Source: GCA-002726655 sp046582185
GTDB lineage: Bacteria > Pseudomonadota > Gammaproteobacteria > Pseudomonadales > Azotimanducaceae
DNA length: 64,000 bases
Assembly: GCA_046582185.1 (NCBI GenBank)
Contig: JAYGEX010000010.1
Span: forward strand, 1 to 64,000
Direction of reading: 5' to 3'
A program made the position numbers and the translations under genes. The number at the start of each line of letters is the position of its first letter. The first letter of the stretch is position 1. The notes under the pieces were generated by a model that had not been told where the DNA came from, ran no database searches, and was given only the letters and a program-made list of their open reading frames with translations. This document shows, piece after piece, positions 33,151 through 40,835 of the stretch.

Positions 33151-34752
33151 ATGGCAGCACTCCCACCCCACCTCCTCATAGTCCTGGATGGCTGGGGGCA
33201 TAGCGAAGAAACGGCAGGTAATGCAATTGCGCTGGCAAATACACCTACCTGGGACCAGATATGGCAGGATCGGCCCCATTGCCTGATTTCCGGCTCTGGC
33301 ATCGATGTAGGCTTACCTGAAGGACAAATGGGTAATTCTGAAGTTGGCCACATGAATCTTGGTGCTGGCAGGGTCGTTAATCAGGTCTTTACGCGAATTG
33401 GCAAGGCGATCGCAGAAGGCAGTTTTTTCACCAATGAAGTGATCGTCTCGCAGTGCCAATCCCTTGCGGATAGTGGAAAGGCACTTCATATTTTTGGCCT
33501 ACTCTCCCCAGGTGGCGTACACAGCCATGAGAGCCACATTATTGCAGCAATTAAATTAGCCCGGGATACAGGCGTAAATATCGTATGGCTTCACGCCTTT
33601 CTGGATGGCAGAGATGTACCACCAAAATCGGCAATGGAATCCTTGCAGCGAATCGAGGCTTGTTTCGAGCAAGCCTCATTTTATCAAGCCTCTCACAAAC
33701 AAACCTCTCGCAAGCAAACCTCTGCCAAACAAAAAGGCGGAATCGCCTCCATTATTGGCCGCTATTACGCCATGGACAGGGATAACCGCTGGGAAAGGGT
33801 AGCACTGGCATACAATCTAATCACCCATGGCCATTCAGACTTCCCCGCAAATACAGCCAAGAAAGGTCTCGACGCTGCCTACCGCCGCGGAGAGACGGAC
33901 GAATTTGTGCTTCCAACATCGATATTGGCTGACGGACAAGCAGTAACTATTAACGACGGCGATGGCATTTTGTTTATGAACTTCCGGGCTGACAGAGCAA
34001 GGGAAATTACCAGAACTTTTACCGACAATAATTTTCCTCACTTTGACCGTGGGCATCTCCCTAACCTTGATAGCTTTGTCAGTCTCACCGAATACGCAGA
34101 CGACATCGATACCCTATGCGCGTTCAAGCCCGATGAAGTGAAAAATAGTCTTGGCGAATACCTTAGCTCCCTTGGCCTAAACCAGCTGCGTATTGCTGAA
34201 ACAGAAAAGTATGCACATGTGACCTTCTTTTTCTCCGGCGGCAGAGAACAGCCTTTTCCCAATGAAGACCGGCTGCTTATCCCTTCGCCTCAAGTCGCCA
34301 CTTACGATCTGCAACCAACGATGAGTGCGCCTGAACTCACAGACGAACTCATCAATGCCATACGCTCGGAAAAGTATCCTCTGATCATCTGCAATTATGC
34401 CAATGGCGACATGGTTGGGCATACGGGAAACCTTGCTGCCGCCATCGAGGCAGTTGAGTGCCTGGATGAGTGCTTGAGTAAAATATTCATCGCCCTGGAT
34501 TCAGTGAACGGCCACTGCCTGATTACTGCAGATCACGGTAATGTAGAAAAGATGAGTGATCACGCGACTGGACAGGCCCATACTGCACACACGACGGAAC
34601 TTGTACCACTCGTTTACCATGGAGGCAAAGTTATCGAACTACAGCAAACAGGCGGCACTCTTAGTGATATAGCACCAACGCTGCTCGCATTGATGGAGCT
34701 GGATCAACCCATTGAAATGACCGGGCAGTCGCTGCTTTGTCAAAAAGACTAA
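33151..34752 (+). CDS. gpmI: 2,3-bisphosphoglycerate-independent phosphoglycerate mutase
   Basis: GpmI interconverts 3- and 2-phosphoglycerate with two manganese ions. The 533-residue protein has the metal-binding LIVLDGWGH, the phospho-serine Ser63 in MGNSEVGHMNLG, HAFLDGRDVPPKS, FMNFRADRAREIT, NYANGDMVGHTG and ITADHGNVEKM. An in-frame insertion of about 20 residues (174-195) with a KQTS-type repeat lies between the catalytic segments, and the family norm resumes at IASIIGRYYAMDRD. It starts the gpmI-envC-ctpA-deacetylase series. Confidence 0.96.
   Translation: MAALPPHLLIVLDGWGHSEETAGNAIALANTPTWDQIWQDRPHCLISGSGIDVGLPEGQMGNSEVGHMNLGAGRVVNQVFTRIGKAIAEGSFFTNEVIVSQCQSLADSGKALHIFGLLSPGGVHSHESHIIAAIKLARDTGVNIVWLHAFLDGRDVPPKSAMESLQRIEACFEQASFYQASHKQTSRKQTSAKQKGGIASIIGRYYAMDRDNRWERVALAYNLITHGHSDFPANTAKKGLDAAYRRGETDEFVLPTSILADGQAVTINDGDGILFMNFRADRAREITRTFTDNNFPHFDRGHLPNLDSFVSLTEYADDIDTLCAFKPDEVKNSLGEYLSSLGLNQLRIAETEKYAHVTFFFSGGREQPFPNEDRLLIPSPQVATYDLQPTMSAPELTDELINAIRSEKYPLIICNYANGDMVGHTGNLAAAIEAVECLDECLSKIFIALDSVNGHCLITADHGNVEKMSDHATGQAHTAHTTELVPLVYHGGKVIELQQTGGTLSDIAPTLLALMELDQPIEMTGQSLLCQKD
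33670..33729 (+). repeat. Four 15-bp in-frame tandem repeats inside gpmI
   Basis: Units start at 33670, 33685, 33700 and 33715; the central ones read CAAACCTCTCGCAAG or close variants. They encode QASFY, QASHK, QTSRK and QTSAK. The period equals five codons, so expansion leaves the reading frame intact. Confidence 0.88.
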
Positions 34753-34781
34753 ATACCAAAAGGACTAAACAAAACAACAAT

Positions 34782-35954
34782 ATGCAGCTGTATTCCATTT
34801 TATTTCTCGTTACCTGCTTGCTCGCTATGCCAGCAAGTTCGCACGCAGCAGACTCATCCAGTGAACCTGCCACCCTTGAGAAGCAACTAAAAGCACTCCA
34901 GTTCGAGATCAATAAATTTCAGCAGATTCTCGACAGTACCGAAGATCAAAAAACAGATCTCGAGGACAATCTTCAATTTAACGAGGAGAAGATCAACGAC
35001 TTACTGAATAAAATTGAATCTATACAAAAAAATCTCACCAATGGGGAGGCTAGGGTTGGTCGCCTGTTAAATCAGCAAACAGAACTTCAGCTCGCAAAAT
35101 CAGAACAACAACAATATATCGAACGGCAAATACGTGCTGCCTATGAAATAGGCAATCAGGAGTACCTTAAAGTTATATTAAACCAGGAAGACCCCAATCA
35201 GCTGTCCAGAATGCTTACCTACTACGACTATTTCAATCGCGCCAGATCAGAACAGGTCCGGGAATTTTCAGACACCATTGAACAACTTAGAAGAGTGTCC
35301 AAACTGGTAGAAAATGAAAATTCAAGCCTGAAGGATAACCGGCGGAATCTTCAGCTGGAACAAACTGCCTTGAAAGTGACGCAGTCGAACAAACGTAAGG
35401 TATTGAAGGCCATCAACTTGGAGATCGCCATTACCGGAAAGGCCCTTGAAAAGAAGATTCAGGATCGACAACATCTGGAGCGACTCATCATCAGTATTCA
35501 ACAGGGCATCGCAAACCTCGTTACACCTGCTGACATCGTTCCATTTGCGAGCCTGAAGGGCGAACTAATCCTACCGGTATCGGGGAGAATCTCACATCGC
35601 TATGGACATCGCCGAAATACGGGAAATGTAAAGTGGCAGGGGGTCGTGATAGACGCAACTGAGGGAGACCCAGTCTACGCGGTACATTACGGCAGGGTTG
35701 TATTCTCTGACTGGTTACGAGGCTTTGGCTTGTTGATGATTATCAATCATGGAGAAGGCCATATGAGCCTTTACGGCCATAATCAAGTACTATATCGAGA
35801 GACAGGTGAGTGGGTAACAGCGGGCGAAACGATCGCAGCAGTGGGGGATAGCGGCGGTCAAAACAAGTCCGGGCTCTATTTTGAAATTCGGGTCGCTGGC
35901 AAAACTACCGATCCACAATTATGGTGCCGGGTACGCTCGAAACGCGCGGCATAA
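34782..35954 (+). CDS. envC: Murein hydrolase activator EnvC
   Basis: EnvC activates amidases at the septum from the periplasm. From the ATG at 34782 the 390-residue protein has a signal peptide ending at SSHAAD. A long coiled coil (about residues 30-260) and a C-terminal LytM/M23 domain follow. The LytM domain lacks the zinc-binding histidines of active peptidases: the segment reads WQGVVIDATEGDPVYAVHYG and the second motif LYFEIR. That is the EnvC-type degenerate state, consistent with an activator. It lies 29 bp after gpmI. Confidence 0.93.
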   Translation: MQLYSILFLVTCLLAMPASSHAADSSSEPATLEKQLKALQFEINKFQQILDSTEDQKTDLEDNLQFNEEKINDLLNKIESIQKNLTNGEARVGRLLNQQTELQLAKSEQQQYIERQIRAAYEIGNQEYLKVILNQEDPNQLSRMLTYYDYFNRARSEQVREFSDTIEQLRRVSKLVENENSSLKDNRRNLQLEQTALKVTQSNKRKVLKAINLEIAITGKALEKKIQDRQHLERLIISIQQGIANLVTPADIVPFASLKGELILPVSGRISHRYGHRRNTGNVKWQGVVIDATEGDPVYAVHYGRVVFSDWLRGFGLLMIINHGEGHMSLYGHNQVLYRETGEWVTAGETIAAVGDSGGQNKSGLYFEIRVAGKTTDPQLWCRVRSKRAA

Positions 35955-35967
35955 GCAAGGAATATTC

Positions 35968-37296
35968 ATGTTCAAATTATCTATTGTTATCGCACTGCTT
36001 TGTGCCACCCTGCCAATGCAGGTATCGGCTACCGAGAATTCAAACAGCAAGGTAGACCCTACACTGCCAGCAAGATTACCTTTAAATGAATTACGGGTGT
36101 TTGCAGAGGCCTTTGACAGAGTCAGTAGCGCCTATGTGGAAGAAATTGATGACCGCACATTGCTGGAAAATGCCATTAAGGGAATGTTATCCCAACTCGA
36201 CCCACACTCTGCCTATCTTGACCGAAGTTCATTTTCCGACCTCCAGGAAACAACGACTGGGCACTATGGCGGCCTCGGCCTTGAAGTGGGCATGGAGGAT
36301 GGCTTTATCAAGGTCATTTCACCAATGGACGATACACCGGCAGCTAAGGCAGGCATTGAATCCGGCGATCTGATCATTCGCTTGAACGACAAGCCCGTAA
36401 AAGGCATGAGCCTTTCTGAGGCAATCGAAGAAATGCGCGGCGAGGCGGGAAGCGAAATTACTCTAACAATTGTACGTGAGGGGCAAGCCATCCCCAAGGA
36501 TTTTGTACTTACCCGCGAGGTCATTCAAGTCGCAAGCGTTCGACATCATTTGATCGAAGATGGCTACGGTTACTTACGTATTGCACAGTTTCAAAGCAAA
36601 ACCGGCAGCGAAGTTGAAGAAGCCATCGAAAAGCTCACCGAAGAAGGCAAACTTTCCGGACTGATCATTGACCTGCGTAACAATCCGGGAGGTGTATTAC
36701 AAGCTGCCGTCGAAGTATCTGATGTATTCGTGGCAGATGGCCTCATCGTTTATACATCAGGGCGACTGAGCAACTCCGATTTAAGGTTCAACGCAACCAC
36801 ACCTGATGCTACGGATGGCGTCCCTATCGTGGTGCTTGTGAATGCGGGAACCGCCTCGGCGTCCGAAATCGTAGCCGGCGCCCTGCAGGACCACGGCCGC
36901 GCGGTTATTATGGGCACCAACACATTTGGAAAGGGATCAGTGCAAACTATCCTGCCACTCAACAATGAAAAGGCAATCAAGCTGACGACTGCGCTTTACT
37001 ACACGCCAAATGGTCGCTCCATTCAGGCCGAGGGTATTATTCCCGATATTTGGGTCAATCGCTCCAATGTGACAAAAATAAAATCCAGCCCGTGGCAAAT
37101 AAAGGAAAAGGATCTTCCAGGCCATTTGGCTAATGGCAATGTATCTGATGACGACAGTAATGAGGCTTCGGAGGATCAAGATTCAGCCCCAGCTAGCGCC
37201 GAGCTTGCAGCGAAGGACTATCAACTTAATGAAGCTTTGACCTTACTTAAGGGCTTAAATATTCTGGCTCGAAAATCAAAGCAGCCACAGGGTTAA
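35968..37296 (+). CDS. ctpA: Carboxy-terminal processing protease (S41, CtpA)
   Basis: This S41 periplasmic serine protease cleaves C-terminal tails, and in relatives it degrades peptidoglycan hydrolases. The 442-residue product starts at the ATG 35968 with AAGGA upstream. It has a signal peptide (MFKLSIVIALLCATLPMQVSA), an S41 N-terminal region (LDPHSAYLD) and a PDZ domain (about residues 95-170). The Ser/Lys dyad is in VLVNAGTASASEIVAG and GTNTFGKGSVQT. It follows envC by 13 bp; cell-wall turnover is a plausible shared theme. Confidence 0.96.
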   Translation: MFKLSIVIALLCATLPMQVSATENSNSKVDPTLPARLPLNELRVFAEAFDRVSSAYVEEIDDRTLLENAIKGMLSQLDPHSAYLDRSSFSDLQETTTGHYGGLGLEVGMEDGFIKVISPMDDTPAAKAGIESGDLIIRLNDKPVKGMSLSEAIEEMRGEAGSEITLTIVREGQAIPKDFVLTREVIQVASVRHHLIEDGYGYLRIAQFQSKTGSEVEEAIEKLTEEGKLSGLIIDLRNNPGGVLQAAVEVSDVFVADGLIVYTSGRLSNSDLRFNATTPDATDGVPIVVLVNAGTASASEIVAGALQDHGRAVIMGTNTFGKGSVQTILPLNNEKAIKLTTALYYTPNGRSIQAEGIIPDIWVNRSNVTKIKSSPWQIKEKDLPGHLANGNVSDDDSNEASEDQDSAPASAELAAKDYQLNEALTLLKGLNILARKSKQPQG

Positions 37297-37303
37297 CTGA
37301 CCG

Positions 37304-38128
37304 GTGAGAAGTCTGCTGGCGGGGCTTATTATTTTCCTCGCCGCTAATTCTCACGCAGAGAAATCTGATAATTCCGACCGGCAACGGGATTCACTACTGT
37401 TCCAGCAATCCGAAGGAATGGCATATATAGCAATTATCATTGACGATCTGGGCCATAACTATGCGAGGGGACTTCAGGCTGCGAAATTACCCGCCTCTTT
37501 GACCTATGCAATCCTTCCTTACAGCACCCATGCAAGACGTCTTGCTAATCATATTCATGCGTCCGGCAAAGAAGTTATTGTCCATTTGCCAATGGAAAAT
37601 TTGGGAAACAAGCCTATAGGTCCAGGCGGCCTAACGAAATCATTGAACCGAAGAGATTTTGGCTTTGCCATATTAGACGCGGTGGCAAGAGTTCCACACG
37701 CAAAAGGCATTAACAACCACATGGGCAGCGCACTTACCCAGCAGAGAATTCCCATGGAATGGCTAATGGATGAAATCAAAGCACTGGATTTTTTCTTTGT
37801 AGATTCCAGAACAACCTCTTTAACAATCGCCTCAGAAGTCGCCAGGGACAAACACCTCCTGTGCACTAGTCGGGATGTCTTCCTGGACAATAATCCATCA
37901 ATGTATGAGATCGACAAGCAGTTCAGAAGATTAATCACGCTGGCCAAACAGCGAGGAACCGCCGTCGCCATTGGCCACCCCCATCCGGATACCCTGGCCT
38001 ATCTTGAACTCGCCATACCAAAATTGGCAGCAGAAGGGATCGAGATCATCCCCGCATCAAATCTCGGGGCCTTGCAGCATATCTATGAGCTGGAAAGTGT
38101 TTCGCGAACAATAGCCCAACTGAAATAG
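37304..38128 (+). CDS. Divergent polysaccharide deacetylase (DUF610) protein
   Basis: The 274-residue periplasmic protein starts at GTG 37304 with a signal peptide ending SHAEK. It then shows the divergent polysaccharide deacetylase fold: IAIIIDDLGHN, LPYSTHARRLAN, VIVHLPME, NNHMGSALT and IGHPHPDTL. The metal-binding Asp-Asp and His residues are retained. It commonly follows ctpA in pseudomonads and is thought to act on a cell-wall or surface glycan, but the substrate is unknown. Confidence 0.92.
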   Translation: MRSLLAGLIIFLAANSHAEKSDNSDRQRDSLLFQQSEGMAYIAIIIDDLGHNYARGLQAAKLPASLTYAILPYSTHARRLANHIHASGKEVIVHLPMENLGNKPIGPGGLTKSLNRRDFGFAILDAVARVPHAKGINNHMGSALTQQRIPMEWLMDEIKALDFFFVDSRTTSLTIASEVARDKHLLCTSRDVFLDNNPSMYEIDKQFRRLITLAKQRGTAVAIGHPHPDTLAYLELAIPKLAAEGIEIIPASNLGALQHIYELESVSRTIAQLK

Positions 38129-38173
38129 ATTCCGTCCGCTACTCAGGGCTTGGACTGAACCAATCAGCGATCG

Positions 38174-38926
38174 TTATTCTTCAAGATCAAACTGTTTGCA
38201 CAGCGAAATTGCCTCTTTTAAATCAAGCGTCTTTTCGTAAATCGCCCTGCCGATAATAACGCCTGTTATGCCACCGGCCACTTTTCTTTCTACGTCCAAC
38301 AGAGCTTGAATATCCCGAATGTCCGTTACACCGCCAGAAGCTATAATGGGTACAGCGACAGCTTTCGCCAGATCTCTTGTCGCACGTACATTTACGCCAC
38401 CCATCATTCCATCCTTTCCGATATCCGTATATACGATCGACTCGATACCGTCGGCCTCAAACAACATGGCGAGGCTCTTTACGGAAATTTCGGTGACTTC
38501 TTCCCAGCCATTCTTGGCAATCATGCCGTGAAGCCCATCCAGCCCGACAATAATATGACCAGGGAATCGCTTACACATCTCATTAACAAATTCAGGCTCT
38601 TCCACTGCCTTTGTACCGATGATCAAATAACTTACGCCAGCCGCCAGGTAGCTTTCTATAGTTTCTGCACTCCTGATGCCGCCGCCTAATTGAATGGTTA
38701 GATCAGGATGATTTCGAGCAATTGTCGAGATTGCTTCATGATTGACAGGCTTACCCTGAAAGGCACCATCAAGATCCACCAGGTGCAGTCGCTCCGCGCC
38801 CTGCTCTACCCAGTGAGCAGCCATGCCGACAGGATCATCAGAATAGGTCGTCAGGGCATCTAGCCGACCCTGCTTGAGATTGACAACTTTTCCGTCCTTA
38901 AAATCGATCGCTGGAATAATCTGCAA
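38174..38926 (-). CDS. hisA: HisA, ProFAR isomerase
   Basis: HisA isomerises ProFAR to PRFAR in histidine synthesis. The 250-residue beta-alpha barrel has Asp8 (MQIIPAIDFKDGK), Asp near 129 in IVGLDGLHG, the phosphate-binding LGGGIRSAE and IIASGGVTD motifs. The start is TTG at 38924-38926, immediately after the hisB stop, with AAGGA nine bases upstream inside hisB. Normally hisH lies between hisB and hisA and hisF follows; both are missing here. Confidence 0.95.
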   Translation of the reverse strand: MQIIPAIDFKDGKVVNLKQGRLDALTTYSDDPVGMAAHWVEQGAERLHLVDLDGAFQGKPVNHEAISTIARNHPDLTIQLGGGIRSAETIESYLAAGVSYLIIGTKAVEEPEFVNEMCKRFPGHIIVGLDGLHGMIAKNGWEEVTEISVKSLAMLFEADGIESIVYTDIGKDGMMGGVNVRATRDLAKAVAVPIIASGGVTDIRDIQALLDVERKVAGGITGVIIGRAIYEKTLDLKEAISLCKQFDLEE

Positions 38927-39514
38927 CTACAAAGTTCCTTTTGTGGAAGGGATAACATTGGTGCTCCGGGGATCTGCCTCAACGGCCATTCTTAACGCTC
39001 GTCCGAATGCCTTAAACACGGATTCTATCTGGTGGTGTGCGTTCACACCCTTGAGGTTATCAATATGTAAGCTGACCTTGGCATGGTTAACAAAGCCCTG
39101 AAAAAACTCGTAAAACAGGTCCACATCAAAATCACCAACTCTGGGCCGAGTGAACTTAACATCGTACTCAAGTCCTGGCCGCCCCGAAAAATCAATCACC
39201 ACCCTTGAAAGTGCCTCATCCAGTGGTACATAGGCATGTCCATATCTTCGAATCCCGGACTTGTCGCCAATCGCCTCAAAGATCGCCTGCCCAATCGTAA
39301 TTCCAATGTCCTCTACCGTATGGTGAGCGTCTATTTCAAGGTCGCCGCTCGCTTTCACCTCCAGATCTATGAGGCCATGTCGCGCAACCTGATCCAGCAT
39401 ATGCTCAAGAAATGGTAGCCCGGTATCGAAAGTACGGATGCCGGTACCGTCCAGATTCACCGACACATCAATCTGTGTTTCGAGTGTATTTCTGTTGATG
39501 GATGCAGTTCTCAT
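38927..39514 (-). CDS. hisB: Imidazoleglycerol-phosphate dehydratase
   Basis: HisB (monofunctional IGPD) dehydrates imidazoleglycerol phosphate using manganese. The 195-residue protein has the two HHxxE motifs: DAHHTVEDIGI (about residues 65-75) and VNAHHQIESVFKAFGRAL near the C-terminus. It is adjacent to hisA with zero spacing, so translation is probably coupled. No hisH is present. Confidence 0.96.
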   Translation of the reverse strand: MRTASINRNTLETQIDVSVNLDGTGIRTFDTGLPFLEHMLDQVARHGLIDLEVKASGDLEIDAHHTVEDIGITIGQAIFEAIGDKSGIRRYGHAYVPLDEALSRVVIDFSGRPGLEYDVKFTRPRVGDFDVDLFYEFFQGFVNHAKVSLHIDNLKGVNAHHQIESVFKAFGRALRMAVEADPRSTNVIPSTKGTL

Positions 39515-39610
39515 GGTATTTGTCGCCGTTTATAGCTGCTTTTTCTAACAGTTCTTTTAGAAACTATTCTATAAAATATAGGTGATTCGTGCAGGCGGCA
39601 TATTATACAG

Positions 39611-39738
39611 GCTTGTTCCTGTCCGTAAAATACATGATTTTGATAGAAACGCAGAATCAATTTATTGTTAGGCACAAGAAAATGTCACTTACCAAGGAAC
39701 GAGCACCGGCGGTCTTAGAATCTGGGCAAGAACAGCTT
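39611..39738 (+). repeat. Dispersed ~130-bp element, copy 2
   Basis: This copy shares with the one at 7334 the blocks GTTCCTGTC, ACATGATTTT, TTATTGTTAG, ACTTACCAAGGAACG and CGGTCTTAGAATC. Its ends form an imperfect inverted repeat (GTTCCTGTCC on the left; GTTCTTGCCC read from the right). It lies in the 261-bp gap between hisB and the hypothetical gene at 39776. Confidence 0.65.
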
Positions 39739-39775
39739 GGCCCTCAGCGCGGAGATTTTTCTTACCCCTGATTGC

Positions 39776-40165
39776 TCACAACGCAGAACCATAGGGCAAA
39801 TATCTATTATCAGTATTCTTCTTGATCCATTTTCGCAGTTCTGGCGTAAATGCGTCCCTGGATTTGAGAATCCTCACCAGATAAATAACCGGATTCTGAT
39901 TGCCACCCTTCCAGCCCTGAAGTTGCATTTCGGCCAAGGTAAAGAAACGTATCAGTGTTTCCATATCTGCATCAGATAACACATCAACCACCTTCCATCT
40001 CTCCCAGGTTAGTGTCATCAGCTTGCTGTTCGAATTTATAAAATCTTCACCCATTGCATCAGCAATAGCCTCAAGATCGATATTACTAATGTCACCCAAA
40101 AGTCCACGCACAAGCTCTAACGAAAAAGAGGATGACTTACTGGGTTCCCAAACACCTACGCTCAT
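39776..40165 (-). CDS. Conserved-looking small protein, unknown function
   Basis: The 129-residue soluble protein begins MSVGVWEPSKSSSFSLELVRG. It has a helical core (LEAIADAMGEDFINSNSKLMTLTWERW) and ends GNQNPVIYLVRILKSRDAFTPELRKWIKKNTDNRYLPYGSAL. No catalytic motif or membrane segment is visible. The smooth codon use and the AGGAC about eight bases before the ATG support a real gene. It sits alone between two copies of the dispersed element and beside tRNA-Gly. Confidence 0.75.
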   Translation of the reverse strand: MSVGVWEPSKSSSFSLELVRGLLGDISNIDLEAIADAMGEDFINSNSKLMTLTWERWKVVDVLSDADMETLIRFFTLAEMQLQGWKGGNQNPVIYLVRILKSRDAFTPELRKWIKKNTDNRYLPYGSAL

Positions 40166-40289
40166 GATTGTCCTGGTCTTTTTTCTGTGGAATACGAAAG
40201 TCAGGAGGGCATTTTAGGTAGTATTTCACACCAACACAAACTAAGCAGATGCTAACAAGAAAGTTCTGAAGCGAATTACAATTTGATAT

Positions 40290-40365
40290 TGGAGCGGGCG
40301 ACGAGGGTCGAACTCGCGACAACCAGCTTGGGAAGCTGGGACTCTACCAACTGAGCTACACCCGC
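40290..40365 (-). tRNA. tRNA-Gly (anticodon CCC)
   Basis: Read on the minus strand, the gene begins GCGGGTG. The D arm follows (TAGCTCAGTTGGTAGAG). A five-base anticodon stem (CCAGC/GCTGG) encloses loop TTCCCAA, so the anticodon is CCC. The T arm has GTTCGA and the acceptor closes with CGCCCGC, U discriminator and an encoded CCA. The 76-base cloverleaf has all seven acceptor pairs (one G-U). It reads GGG codons. Confidence 0.95.
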
Positions 40366-40835
40366 TATGAGCCATTTATCCTACCTCTTATTCCCCGCTT
40401 CATCCATTGCAAGGCTCCAATTCGGCAATGGGTAATTGGGCTTTATGCAAGATCAGTGGATCCATTCGCTTGTTTCGGCCCAGAAATTCACTAAATCAAG
40501 CGACAAGCATGAAAATGAAATATTTTTACATATTAAATTCAATTACTTATGAAGGATTTTTCACCAACGGTCTTAGAATCAGTATGAGAATCGGCGCGCT
40601 TCCCCCATCAATATCACCAATCCACACCAGATGTACCAATTAGGATTCAGCAAACGCTTGTATATTTGTGCGTAAAGCTAATTGCAAGGGCTTTCCAGTA
40701 GATGTATGGCTGCACATGGAGCGTCAATTGCGTTCTACGTTTTGGTGCCCGTTGATATTTTTAAGCGGCGTACAGCAAAGATGGAATTCAAGCTTCTGAG
40801 ACACTAAAACTTAAAAATATAATAGGGGGAAGGTA
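40366..40835. other. Intergenic region between tRNA-Gly and the TonB receptor
   Basis: This 470-bp region contains a copy of the dispersed element (40468-40601) and must hold the promoter of the TonB receptor locus. A strong ribosome-binding stretch GGGGGAAGG lies just before 40836. No intact gene is recognised. Confidence 0.5.
40468..40601 (+). repeat. Dispersed ~130-bp element, copy 3
   Basis: This is the most diverged copy. It keeps the left-end GCTTGTT, the spacing of 77 bases to the ACTTA block, and CACCNNCGGTCTTAGAATC on the right, which is shared almost exactly with copy 2. It lies in the same orientation as copies 1 and 2. The terminal inverted repeat is weak here. Confidence 0.5.

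Noticed and set aside
34782..35954. Active M23 endopeptidase instead of EnvC
   Set aside because: The zinc-binding histidines of the LytM site are absent, and the long coiled coil is typical of EnvC activators.
37304..37366. Deacetylase start at GTG questioned
   Set aside because: No better ATG exists before the signal peptide and the GTG gives a normal leader with an upstream purine-rich region, so the GTG was kept.
39589..39771. 60-codon frame over the dispersed element between hisB and the hypothetical gene
   Set aside because: The frame spans the repeated element, and the two other copies do not preserve it, so coding is unlikely.
40407..40643. 78-codon frame upstream of the TonB receptor
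   Set aside because: It runs through copy 3 of the dispersed element, has no ribosome-binding site and no motif.
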